NCBI GenBank assembly: GCA_012972835.1 | Contig: JABDHK010000009.1 | Coordinates: forward strand, 1 to 64,000 | Direction of reading: 5' to 3' | DNA from: Chlorobiaceae bacterium | GTDB lineage: Bacteria > Bacteroidota > Chlorobiia > Chlorobiales > Chlorobiaceae | DNA length: 64,000 nt | Shown here: piece after piece, positions 27,862 through 35,424 of the stretch | Numbering within the stretch: the first letter of the stretch is position 1 | How the letters are laid out: the number at the start of each line of letters is the position of its first letter | Position numbers and translations under genes: made by a program | Notes under the pieces: generated by a model | The model's database searches: none | Told to the model about the DNA's origin: nothing | Seen by the model: the letters and a program-made list of their open reading frames with translations, nothing else

Positions 27862-28476
27862 TTGCATTATACCTCAGCCTCTATTGAAACTCTTATTGAT
27901 GAATTTGCCAAACTCCCGGGTGTAGGACGTAAAACAGCACAGCGTCTTGCCATGCACATCCTTCGTGAACCGAGAGTTGAGGCTGAAAAGCTGGCTGATG
28001 CGCTGATTGATGTTAAAGAGAAGGTTATTCGTTGTTCAGTCTGCCAGAATGTCACTGATAAAGGAAGCGATCCCTGCGCGGTATGCATCAGCAGGGCGCG
28101 TGACCGTTCGGTGATCTGCGTGGTTGAATCCCCTGTTGATATGCTCGCCTTTGAAAAAACCGGCTACTTCAAAGGGCTCTATCATGTACTTCATGGTGTT
28201 ATTTCACCGCTTGACGGTATTGGACCTGATGATATCAAGGTTCGCGAACTGCTTGCCCGCATTTCCGGGCAGGAACCCACTGAAGTCAAAGAGGTTGTTC
28301 TTGCTCTGAATCCGACCGTCGAAGGCGAAACCACCGCACTCTACCTCAGCAAACTTCTCAAGCCACTCGGCATCCTTGTTTCAAAAATAGCGCGGGGGAT
28401 ACCTGTTGGAGCTGAGCTTGAGTTTATTGACGATGCAACCCTGTCACGGGCCATGGAAGGACGTTCTGCCGTTTAA
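27862..28476 (+). CDS. recR: Recombination mediator protein RecR
   Basis: The product is 204 residues. The start is TTG at 27862, supported by AGGAG five bases before it and by the conserved beginning [28 protein letters not shown] (helix-hairpin-helix). A four-cysteine zinc motif ([18 protein letters not shown]) and the Toprim domain ([33 protein letters not shown]) follow. It works with RecO and RecF to load RecA at gaps. Confidence 0.96.
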   Translation: MHYTSASIETLIDEFAKLPGVGRKTAQRLAMHILREPRVEAEKLADALIDVKEKVIRCSVCQNVTDKGSDPCAVCISRARDRSVICVVESPVDMLAFEKTGYFKGLYHVLHGVISPLDGIGPDDIKVRELLARISGQEPTEVKEVVLALNPTVEGETTALYLSKLLKPLGILVSKIARGIPVGAELEFIDDATLSRAMEGRSAV

Positions 28477-28503
28477 ATTTCAATTCTGTTTTAATTCCAC
28501 CTC

Positions 28504-29892
28504 ATGAGTTCAGAAAAAAAGTCAGTCTTGATCCTTGGCGGAGGCCTTGCCGGTCTCGCTGCAGCCAAACGCTTGACAGATAAAGGGTTTCAGGTCAAGG
28601 TGCTTGAAAAAAGAGAGATTTTCGGCGGGAAAGTCTCTTCATGGAAAGATGAAGAGGGTGACTGGATCGAGTCTGGCACCCACTGCTTCTTCGGAGCCTA
28701 TAAGGTACTCTACGATCTTATGAAAGAGATCAAAACCGATCATGCAGTATTGTGGAAAGAGCATAAGCTCACCTATACCCTTGCAGGCGGCGGGCACTTT
28801 ACCTTCAAAACCTGGGATCTTCCCAGTCCGCTTCATCTGCTGCCGGCGATTGCCAGAAACGGCTATTTCACTCTCGGCGAAATGGCAGCCTTCTCGAAAT
28901 CACTCATCCCTCTGGCGCTGAAAAAGGATAAATATGCTCCCACACAGGACCATCTCACCTTCACTGAATGGGCGGAACAAAAAAAATTCGGTAAGCGTCT
29001 TCTCGACAAGATGTTCCGTCCGATGGCTCTTGCCCTGAAATTCATTCCCCCGGAAGAGATATCCGCCAAGATTATTCTTGATGTTACCGAGACCTTTTAC
29101 CGCATCCCGGATTCTTCCCGCATGGGCTTTCTGAAAGGTGCACCCCAGGAGTACCTCCATCAGCCACTCATCGACTATTCAACCTCAAAAGGCGCGGTTT
29201 TCAAGAACAGAACCGTTGTCGAAGAACTGCTCTTTGATGGTGGAGAGATAAAAGGTGTTCAACTTCGCAATGGCGAGATTCTGACCGCGGACTACTATCT
29301 TTGTGCTCTGCCAATTCATAACCTGAACAGAATCCTGCCTGACAGCCTGAAAAAACATGACAGGTTTTTCGGTGTCCTCGATAATCTTGATGCTGTCCCG
29401 GTGATCTCCGCTCAGATATGGTATGACCGGGAAATTACTCCAGCCGATAATGTACTCTTCTCACCAGATGGTGTTATTCCGGTCTACGCAAACCTTGCCC
29501 GAACCACACCAGAATACCGTACACTGAGAGGAGTGCCTTTCAACGGTAAAACTCGCTTTGAGTTTTGTGTAGCTCCCGCAAGAAACCTCATGGCACTTAC
29601 AAAGGAAGAGATAATCCGTCTTGTTGATCAAAGTGTGAGAAACTGCTATCCAGAAGCCGCAAGCGGTGCACAGATTCTGAAAGCAACCATGGTGAAAATT
29701 CCGCACTCTGTCTATGCCCCGACTCCGTTCATGGAGCAGTATCGACCAACACAGTCAACACCACTCCGTAATCTTTTCATAGCCGGCGGATTCTCCCAGC
29801 AGCTCTATTACGATTCGATGGGTGGCGCTGTCATGAGTGCAAATCTTGCCGTAGATTCCATTGTAAAAGAGGAGAGTATGAAAAATAACTGA
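28504..29892 (+). CDS. crtP: Carotene desaturase, plant/cyanobacterial type (probably phytoene desaturase CrtP)
   Basis: The product is 462 residues. The FAD-binding motif [17 protein letters not shown] lies at the N-terminus, followed by [20 protein letters not shown] and [16 protein letters not shown], typical of CrtP/CrtQ/PDS desaturases and unlike bacterial CrtI. The C-terminal FAD motif is [27 protein letters not shown]. Green sulfur bacteria make lycopene through CrtP, CrtQ and CrtH; CrtP and CrtQ cannot be separated with certainty by eye, and the choice here leans on my memory of crtP following recR in Chlorobium. It acts in the membrane on 15-cis-phytoene. Confidence 0.8.
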   Translation: MSSEKKSVLILGGGLAGLAAAKRLTDKGFQVKVLEKREIFGGKVSSWKDEEGDWIESGTHCFFGAYKVLYDLMKEIKTDHAVLWKEHKLTYTLAGGGHFTFKTWDLPSPLHLLPAIARNGYFTLGEMAAFSKSLIPLALKKDKYAPTQDHLTFTEWAEQKKFGKRLLDKMFRPMALALKFIPPEEISAKIILDVTETFYRIPDSSRMGFLKGAPQEYLHQPLIDYSTSKGAVFKNRTVVEELLFDGGEIKGVQLRNGEILTADYYLCALPIHNLNRILPDSLKKHDRFFGVLDNLDAVPVISAQIWYDREITPADNVLFSPDGVIPVYANLARTTPEYRTLRGVPFNGKTRFEFCVAPARNLMALTKEEIIRLVDQSVRNCYPEAASGAQILKATMVKIPHSVYAPTPFMEQYRPTQSTPLRNLFIAGGFSQQLYYDSMGGAVMSANLAVDSIVKEESMKNN

Positions 29893-30062
29893 AGATAGAG
29901 GTGCGGCGAACTCCTCCATTCTACTTTATTTGATGTAATCGCAAAAAATAAATAATGTTCTGAAAGATTTATTGAAAGAAAAATCAAGGAGCTGCGTAGT
30001 AGTATATAGGAAGCAGGATAATCCCGGTTCCAAAGAATTTAAAAACACAAACTAACAGACAC

Positions 30063-30335
30063 ATGAAAAAGAATTTTATTGCTGGCGTTATCGTATCACT
30101 TGCTATCTCCGGAATCTTCGGTGGCGTTTCTTTCGCAGCTGACAAAGCAGCAGCAAAAGCTCCTGCAGCAGTAACTGCACCTGCAGCACCTGCAGCCGAT
30201 GCAAAAGCTGAAGCAAAGCCAGAAGCAAAGGTAGAGAAGAAAGTTGCAAAGAAAGCCAAGAAAGCTAAAAAGGCAAAGAAAGTTTCTAAGAAAGCAGCAA
30301 AGAAAGTTGAAGCAGCAGCACCAGAAGCAAAGTAA
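30063..30335 (+). CDS. Small exported Ala/Lys-rich protein
   Basis: The product is 90 residues. A signal peptide (IAGVIVSLAISGIFGGVSFAA) is followed by a low-complexity mature part: first Ala/Pro-rich, then repeats of K-A-K-K that resemble histone H1 tails. The net charge of the mature part is strongly positive. There is no recognisable fold. It could bind envelope polymers or nucleic acid, but this is speculation. A terminator follows at 30431. Confidence 0.7.
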   Translation: MKKNFIAGVIVSLAISGIFGGVSFAADKAAAKAPAAVTAPAAPAADAKAEAKPEAKVEKKVAKKAKKAKKAKKVSKKAAKKVEAAAPEAK

Positions 30336-30430
30336 GCTTTCCGCTCCTTGACAAGACCGATATATATTGATGGCTCGTGATGCATAGGATGAAGAATAGA
30401 TGAAAGAAAAGTCGTTGGTATTATAACAGA

Positions 30431-30463
30431 AAAAGCCTCTTCGCAAGTTGGGGCTTTTTTTTT
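30431..30463 (+). terminator. Intrinsic terminator after the Ala/Lys-rich gene
   Basis: AAAAGCC (30431-30437) pairs with GGCTTTT (30452-30458), extended by a T-G and a C-G pair, and runs into a tract of nine T. Confidence 0.75.
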
Positions 30464-30514
30464 CCCCGATCTGGTTCTTCCTTTGGCGCAAAATTTGTGC
30501 GATTTCCTGATTAC

Positions 30515-32446
30515 ATGCCAACAATAAAGTTTGACAAGACAGACAATCAAGTAGTGCAGGAACTTCAATATACACCAGCCGCTATAATTGCTCCTGTAAC
30601 TCACCCCTTGAATCCCATCGCATATATGCGTTTGGGTTATGTACACTCCCGGATAATCATTGAAGAGGGTCGACCTGTTGATTTTATTCATCTGGAGGTC
30701 AACGCAAGTTATGAAAGACTGACCGGTCTCAAAAACGTCGTAGGTCGCAGGATGACAGAGGTTCTGCCAGGAATTGCCGACTCAAATCCGGAGTTTATCG
30801 AAGCACATAGGAAGGCAGTCGAAACCGGTATTGCTCAGCAGTTTGAAGTCTACCTCAGGGTATTGGCGAAATGGTTTGATATCACTGTCTACAGTCCACA
30901 AAAAGGGGAATCTGTAGCTATGTTTGACGACATTACTCTGCGCAAGCAACATGAAGAGGCCATTGTGGAAAGCGAAGAGCGATTCAGGCTGCTTTTCGAA
31001 AACCACTCTGCGGTCATGATTATTCTTGATCCTGAAACAGGCGATATCTTAAACGCCAACCATGCAGCTGCAAGATTTTATGGATGGTCAATTGACGAGC
31101 TGCGGCAGATGCGTATACAGCAGATCACCAATGTTACACCTGAAGCTGTAAAAAATAACATGGAGTACGCCAGAACCTCTCAGCAAAACCAGTTTCTGTT
31201 TCGCCATCGGCGGGCAGATGGCTCCATATGCGATGTAGAGGTTTTCAGCAATTCGATTACTATCGAAGGCCAAGAGTATCTCTATGCTATCATTCACGAC
31301 ATTACCCGGCGCCTGAATACTGAAGATGCTCAGAGGAAAAGTGAAAAGCAGCTGGAAAAGAAATACCAGACGCTTATTGCCGCATCCCCCGACACTATCA
31401 TTACGACTGACCTGGAAGGTATTATCAGCAGTGTTTCAGCTGTCGGACTTGAGATATTCGGCATAAACAACATTTCCGAAATTATCGGCCTGCCGTTTTC
31501 AACGATTGTCTATCCGGACAACATTGCAATACTCCATGAAATATTCGACATAACTCTCCGTGAAGGGTTGATCCAGAACAGGGAGATCCTGTTACAACAG
31601 AAAAACCATACGGTCTATTCGGCTGAAATCAGTGCAGCACTCATCCTGGACTATATCGGAAAGCCATCATCCTATATGATGATTATCCGGAATATTTCTC
31701 AGCGCAAACTAATCGAAAGCGAGCTCTTCCATGCAAAGCGCCTTATCAGCCTTGGCGAAATGGCTTCGGGCATTGCACATGAAATCTATCAACCAATCAA
31801 TAATATCGGGCTTGTGCTTGATAAAATGTTGATGAAAGCCTCAAACAGCAACTGGAGCTCTATCGAGGATATTAAAATAATGTCTGACAAAATTTTTGAA
31901 AACATCATCCGGGTTCAGACCATTATCGACAACATCCGTTCCTTCTCCAGTAGCGACAACAATTACATCTCATCGGTTATTAATATCAATAAAAGCATTC
32001 GTAATGTTCTCATGATGGTCTCGGAGCAGTGTAAACACCGCTCAATCACTCTTGACTTCAAACCTGATGAAGAGCAGGTTACTGCCGCCGGCAATGTCTA
32101 CAAGTTTGAGCAGGTCATTCATAACCTGATAAGGAACTCCATCGATGCCCTTGAAGAGCGCAAGCAGCTCAGCCAGTCAGCCTATGACATGACAATCCTG
32201 ATACGATCATTTTATGACAACGGTTTTATAACAGTAAGCGTTGAGGATACCGGGATAGGGATCAGTGAACAAAATATTGAATACATCATGCATCCCTTCT
32301 ATACCACCAAAGATTCAGGCAAAGGATCAGGCCTCGGCCTCTCGATCAGCTATGGAATAATACAGGAGATGAACGGAGATATCAAGATTACAAGTACTCC
32401 CATGATCGGCACGTGTGTGGTTATTACTCTACCGATAAAACACTGA
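30515..32446 (+). CDS. PAS-domain sensor histidine kinase
   Basis: The product is 643 residues from ATG 30515 (GTG 30497 is possible). It has three PAS-type domains (about 45-140, 150-265 and 280-400). The phosphoacceptor domain has His in GIAHEIYQPINNIG, and the ATPase domain has NLIRNSIDALEER (N-box), EDTGIGI and GKGSGLGLSISYGI. There is no receiver domain and no membrane segment. The second PAS repeats the DANHAAAxFYGWSI/xxELRQM pattern of the kinase at 6427. No dedicated response regulator is adjacent. Confidence 0.9.
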   Translation: MPTIKFDKTDNQVVQELQYTPAAIIAPVTHPLNPIAYMRLGYVHSRIIIEEGRPVDFIHLEVNASYERLTGLKNVVGRRMTEVLPGIADSNPEFIEAHRKAVETGIAQQFEVYLRVLAKWFDITVYSPQKGESVAMFDDITLRKQHEEAIVESEERFRLLFENHSAVMIILDPETGDILNANHAAARFYGWSIDELRQMRIQQITNVTPEAVKNNMEYARTSQQNQFLFRHRRADGSICDVEVFSNSITIEGQEYLYAIIHDITRRLNTEDAQRKSEKQLEKKYQTLIAASPDTIITTDLEGIISSVSAVGLEIFGINNISEIIGLPFSTIVYPDNIAILHEIFDITLREGLIQNREILLQQKNHTVYSAEISAALILDYIGKPSSYMMIIRNISQRKLIESELFHAKRLISLGEMASGIAHEIYQPINNIGLVLDKMLMKASNSNWSSIEDIKIMSDKIFENIIRVQTIIDNIRSFSSSDNNYISSVININKSIRNVLMMVSEQCKHRSITLDFKPDEEQVTAAGNVYKFEQVIHNLIRNSIDALEERKQLSQSAYDMTILIRSFYDNGFITVSVEDTGIGISEQNIEYIMHPFYTTKDSGKGSGLGLSISYGIIQEMNGDIKITSTPMIGTCVVITLPIKH

Positions 32447-32586
32447 TGACTGATACCAAGGTTTTCATCACTTTCAACCTTCGTTCTGAATTGAGCACAC
32501 CAAGCGTTGATTGATGTTTTTTTATGTATTTGTAATTATATTATTATCTTCACTTCCCTGATTCAATTCAGTTAAAGTATGGCCAT

Positions 32587-32659
32587 GCCCTTGTAGCTCA
32601 GTGGATAGAGCAGTAGTTTCCGAAACTAAAGGTCGGCAGTTCAAGTCTGCCCAAGGGCA
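32587..32659 (+). tRNA. tRNA-Arg (CCG)
   Basis: Acceptor arm GCCCTTG/CAAGGGC closes a 73-base cloverleaf. The anticodon loop reads TTCCGAA with CCG. The T-loop is TTCAAGT. CCA is not encoded. Confidence 0.93.
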
Positions 32660-32675
32660 CAGATGAGAGGTATTT

Positions 32676-32748
32676 CGGGGTGTGGCTCAGTTGGTAGAGT
32701 GCTGCGTTCGGGACGCAGAGGTCGTGGGTTCGAGTCCCGCCACCCCGA
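32676..32748 (+). tRNA. tRNA-Pro (CGG)
   Basis: Acceptor arm CGGGGTG/CACCCCG closes a 73-base cloverleaf. The anticodon stem CTGCG/CGCAG surrounds TTCGGGA, giving CGG. The T-arm is GTGGGTTCGAGTCCCGC. CCA is not encoded. It lies 140 bp upstream of an integrase gene, so its 3' end is the likely attachment site. Confidence 0.95.
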
Positions 32749-32787
32749 CACAAATGTAATATCTTATCATACATTATCGTCTACGAG

Positions 32788-32815
32788 CCCCTGTAAAATC
32801 AGGGGTTTTTGCTTT
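32788..32815 (+). terminator. Intrinsic terminator after tRNA-Arg/tRNA-Pro
   Basis: CCCCTG (32788-32793) pairs with CAGGGG (32800-32805) around TAAAAT, followed by TTTTTGCTTTTT. The same tail, GGGGTTTTTGCTTTT, recurs at the island terminator at 34486. Confidence 0.85.
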
Positions 32816-32923
32816 TTATCCGTACACTGTTGTACACTGTTGTCTATTATAATTCATCTTTTTTGGGTATACTCAAAAGTATAGTTAGTGTTAACAGTCT
32901 TAACGGCAGAAAAAAGTATACCC

Positions 32924-34228
32924 ATGCCGAAACAAATCATTCCATTATCAGCGCGGAAGGTAGAGACAACAAGGCCAACCGATAAAGCGCAATCGCTGTT
33001 TGACGGTGGCGGTCTTTTCCTGTTGATATCCCCGCAAAAATATACTGCTGATGGAAAGCCGTTACCTGCTTTGAAAGGATGGCGGTTCAAATATCGGTTT
33101 GAGGGGAAGCCTTGCCTTATATCATTCGGCACTTATCCAACAGTAAGCCTTGAGGATGCACGTGATAGGCGTCAGGAGGCAAAAACACAGTTATCGCGTG
33201 GAATTAATCCAAGTGCGGAAAGAAAGGGCTTAAAAGCCTCTATTGTTGCGGAGGTAGAGGTGAAGAGAAATACTTTTGAGTATATCGCTTCGCAGTGGTT
33301 CGCAGTGCAGGAAAAAGAATGGAGCTCAGGCCATGCGAAAAAGATCAGCGACAGGCTTAAAGCGGACATTCTGCCGATGCTTGGCAGCATGTTTTTATCA
33401 GAGATCACAACGAGAGATGTGTTGTCCGCACTTCGCAACGTCGAAGCGCGAAAGGCATATGAAACAACGCACAGGGTGAAAACGATAATCGGACAAGTGT
33501 TCCGGTATGCAAGGGTAAGCTCAATACCTGGTGTTCTGACTGACCCGACTGAAGGACTCAGTAAAGTGCTTGTACATCACCAAGTCAAGAGCATGTCCGC
33601 AATTCTTGATCCTGTCACGCTTGGCCGGCTGCTCAACGATATTGATAACTACGCGGGAACATTTGTTGTTATATGCGCGCTAAAACTTGCACCAATGCTG
33701 TTTGTTCGTCCGGGTGAGCTTCGACATGCGAAATGGGCGGACGTGGATATTGGTGGAGCGGTGTGGAAGTTGCCGGTTGAAGATACCAAGCTTGCATTGA
33801 GAGATAAAGCGGAGCAAAAAGGGCAGGTGCAAACGATACCACTTTCACGTCAAGCGGTGGCCATTCTCAAACAGCTACATCCCTACACAAGCCGAAGCAA
33901 GCACGTTTTCCCCGGAAGAGCTGTAAGCCGGGTGATGTCACCCAATACCATAAACTCAGCATTGCGTACAATGGGATGGGATTCAGACACGGTGTGTGGG
34001 CACGGATTTCGCGCTACGGCAAGAACCATGCTGCATGAAATATTGCAGTTCTCTCCGGACGCTATCGAAGCGCAGCTTGGCCACCGCGTACCGGACAGAC
34101 TTGGCAGTGCGTACAACAGGGCGAAGCATTTGGAAGAGCGGATACGAATGATGCAGGTATGGGCAGATTATCTCGACAAGATCAAGGGTGAGCAATCTCT
34201 AAGAATTACCTATAATCCTTCATTATAA
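32924..34228 (+). CDS. Tyrosine recombinase, P4-type integrase
   Basis: The product is 434 residues from ATG 32924 (GTG 32888 is possible). The N-terminal DUF4102 arm-binding domain has LFDGGGLFLLI and SFGTYPTVSLEDAR. The catalytic domain carries Arg in VRPGELRHAKW, HGFRATARTML (HxxR), LGHRVPD and the nucleophile Tyr in SAYNRAKHLEERI. All expected catalytic residues are present, so it may be active. P4-like integrases insert at tRNA 3' ends, matching its position just after tRNA-Pro. Genes up to about 35.4 kb look like its cargo. Confidence 0.93.
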   Translation: MPKQIIPLSARKVETTRPTDKAQSLFDGGGLFLLISPQKYTADGKPLPALKGWRFKYRFEGKPCLISFGTYPTVSLEDARDRRQEAKTQLSRGINPSAERKGLKASIVAEVEVKRNTFEYIASQWFAVQEKEWSSGHAKKISDRLKADILPMLGSMFLSEITTRDVLSALRNVEARKAYETTHRVKTIIGQVFRYARVSSIPGVLTDPTEGLSKVLVHHQVKSMSAILDPVTLGRLLNDIDNYAGTFVVICALKLAPMLFVRPGELRHAKWADVDIGGAVWKLPVEDTKLALRDKAEQKGQVQTIPLSRQAVAILKQLHPYTSRSKHVFPGRAVSRVMSPNTINSALRTMGWDSDTVCGHGFRATARTMLHEILQFSPDAIEAQLGHRVPDRLGSAYNRAKHLEERIRMMQVWADYLDKIKGEQSLRITYNPSL

Positions 34229-34245
34229 ACTTAAACAAGTAGATT

Positions 34246-34479
34246 ATGGAACAAATTTACTTTTGGGCAATAATCGGGTCGTTGATGGTTGGAGCGTTGT
34301 TCGGATTAATCCCTTTATTGGTAGGAATTAATAAACAGTCTATAGGAGCAGGCTTTGCAGGGTTCGTATTTTGTGTTCTTGGAGGGTTTAGGTTTGGAAT
34401 ACTGGCCGCATTGCCTATTTCAATACTGTGTACGTTACTGATAGCCTTAAAATCAAAAGCTGACCGAATAAATCCTTAA
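34246..34479 (+). CDS. Small membrane protein of the island
   Basis: The product is 77 residues with two or three hydrophobic segments (FWAIIGSLMVGALFGLIPLL, GFAGFVFCVLGGF, ILAALPISILCTLLIAL) and a short basic tail. It starts 18 bp after the integrase and is followed by its own terminator. No function is recognised. Confidence 0.6.
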   Translation: MEQIYFWAIIGSLMVGALFGLIPLLVGINKQSIGAGFAGFVFCVLGGFRFGILAALPISILCTLLIALKSKADRINP

Positions 34480-34485
34480 TACACC

Positions 34486-34518
34486 AAGCCCCGGACACAA
34501 ACTGGGGTTTTTGCTTTT
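34486..34518 (+). terminator. Intrinsic terminator after the small membrane protein
   Basis: AAGCCCC (34486-34492) pairs with GGGGTTT (34504-34510, one G-T pair), followed by a T-rich tail. Its sequence is very similar to the terminator at 35042. Confidence 0.75.
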
Positions 34519-34607
34519 CTGCTCTTTCACAATACCACGCTTGCACAGCGGAGGTAATCCGCTAAATTGCGTAAGTATTATCATCAACTTAAACGCGGGG
34601 GGATTAA

Positions 34608-35018
34608 ATGAAGATCAAGGTATTGTTTATTGCAGTGGTCATGGCGGTGATGGCGGTAAATATTGGGTATTGTATAGACAATGGATTAATCGAGAAAGCA
34701 AAGATTTCGGTAAGAAGATCACTAAAAGACCCTGAATCGGCAAGATTTAGGGATGTTCACGTTGGAAAAGAAACTAATCGTCCAGTTCGAGGAGAGGTTA
34801 ATGCTAAAAATAGTTTCGGTGGCTATATCGGGTTTAACAAGTTTTTTGTTGACTTAAAGCGGAATAAAGTTTTTTTTGAAAGCGTCAAACTTAAAGAAAT
34901 TGAAGATTGGAATAATGCCGTAAGGGAAGCCAGTAAAGCTCTTGGAGAGGAACCTAAAAACATAATAAACCCAATGGAAAATAAAGAATACCGGCATTAT
35001 TTTGTTGAAGGTTGGTAG
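34608..35018 (+). CDS. Hypothetical exported protein with DPES-xFR motif
   Basis: The product is 136 residues. The signal peptide is KVLFIAVVMAVMAVNIGYC. The mature part has VRRSLKDPESARFRDVHV, then GEVNAKNSFGGYIGFNKFFV. Proteins with this DPxSxxFR...GxVNxKNSxGGY arrangement occur as small exported or phage-linked proteins, but I know of no defined function. A 5' part of a paralogous gene follows at 35115. A terminator lies at 35042. Confidence 0.65.
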   Translation: MKIKVLFIAVVMAVMAVNIGYCIDNGLIEKAKISVRRSLKDPESARFRDVHVGKETNRPVRGEVNAKNSFGGYIGFNKFFVDLKRNKVFFESVKLKEIEDWNNAVREASKALGEEPKNIINPMENKEYRHYFVEGW

Positions 35019-35041
35019 TTTAGGTCGCATCATATACCGCC

Positions 35042-35075
35042 AAGCCCCGGCCACAAACTTGGGCTTTTGTTTTTG
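35042..35075 (+). terminator. Intrinsic terminator after the DPES-xFR gene
   Basis: AAGCCC (35042-35047) pairs with GGGCTT (35061-35066), followed by a T-rich stretch. Loop and left flank (CCGG-CACAAACT) match the terminator at 34486. Confidence 0.7.
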
Positions 35076-35114
35076 GTGGGGATACTTGCAGTAAGTGCGT
35101 TACCTTCCTATTGA

Positions 35115-35411
35115 GTGCAAAAGAAAAAAGCAAAAACAGAGGGAGTGAAGCCGTCAGCAGATCAAGCTTTGATTGAAAAATCAATTGATGCCTTAAAGTT
35201 TAAACTCAAAGACCCTGAAAGTTCGCAATTCAGGAATGTTCACGTTACTCTTTTGCCACTGTTCCATATCGTACTCAAGCCCCTATCGACAAATCCCAAT
35301 AACACAAAGCCCGGCAAAATAACAGACACCAGAGAGCTGTACTTCTCTGATATACCATACTGTCAATCTTCCACACTGCGTTTATCTCTCCGCCCCTATT
35401 CAGCAGCATGA
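35115..35411 (+). pseudogene. Truncated paralog of the DPES-xFR protein
   Basis: The first half contains ALIEKSIDALKFKLKDPESSQFRNVHV, which matches LIEKAKISVRRSLKDPESARFRDVHV of the gene at 34608. After NVHV the similarity ends and the rest of the frame is proline/leucine-rich without family features. The signal peptide is also absent. It is a fragment left by duplication and deletion; the apparent start at 35115 is not trusted. Confidence 0.6.
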
Positions 35412-35424
35412 ATGCATCTTTGGT

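Noticed and set aside
30096-30575. Cys/Phe-rich 159-codon minus-strand frame
   Set aside because: It arises from the reverse complement of the Ala/Lys repeats of the small exported protein; the plus-strand frame has a proper signal peptide.
32676-35424. Second copy of the tRNA-Pro 3' end as right attachment site
   Set aside because: I looked for the T-arm and acceptor sequence downstream within the window, including around 35.3-35.4 kb and at the other tRNA gene, and found no match, so no island end is claimed.
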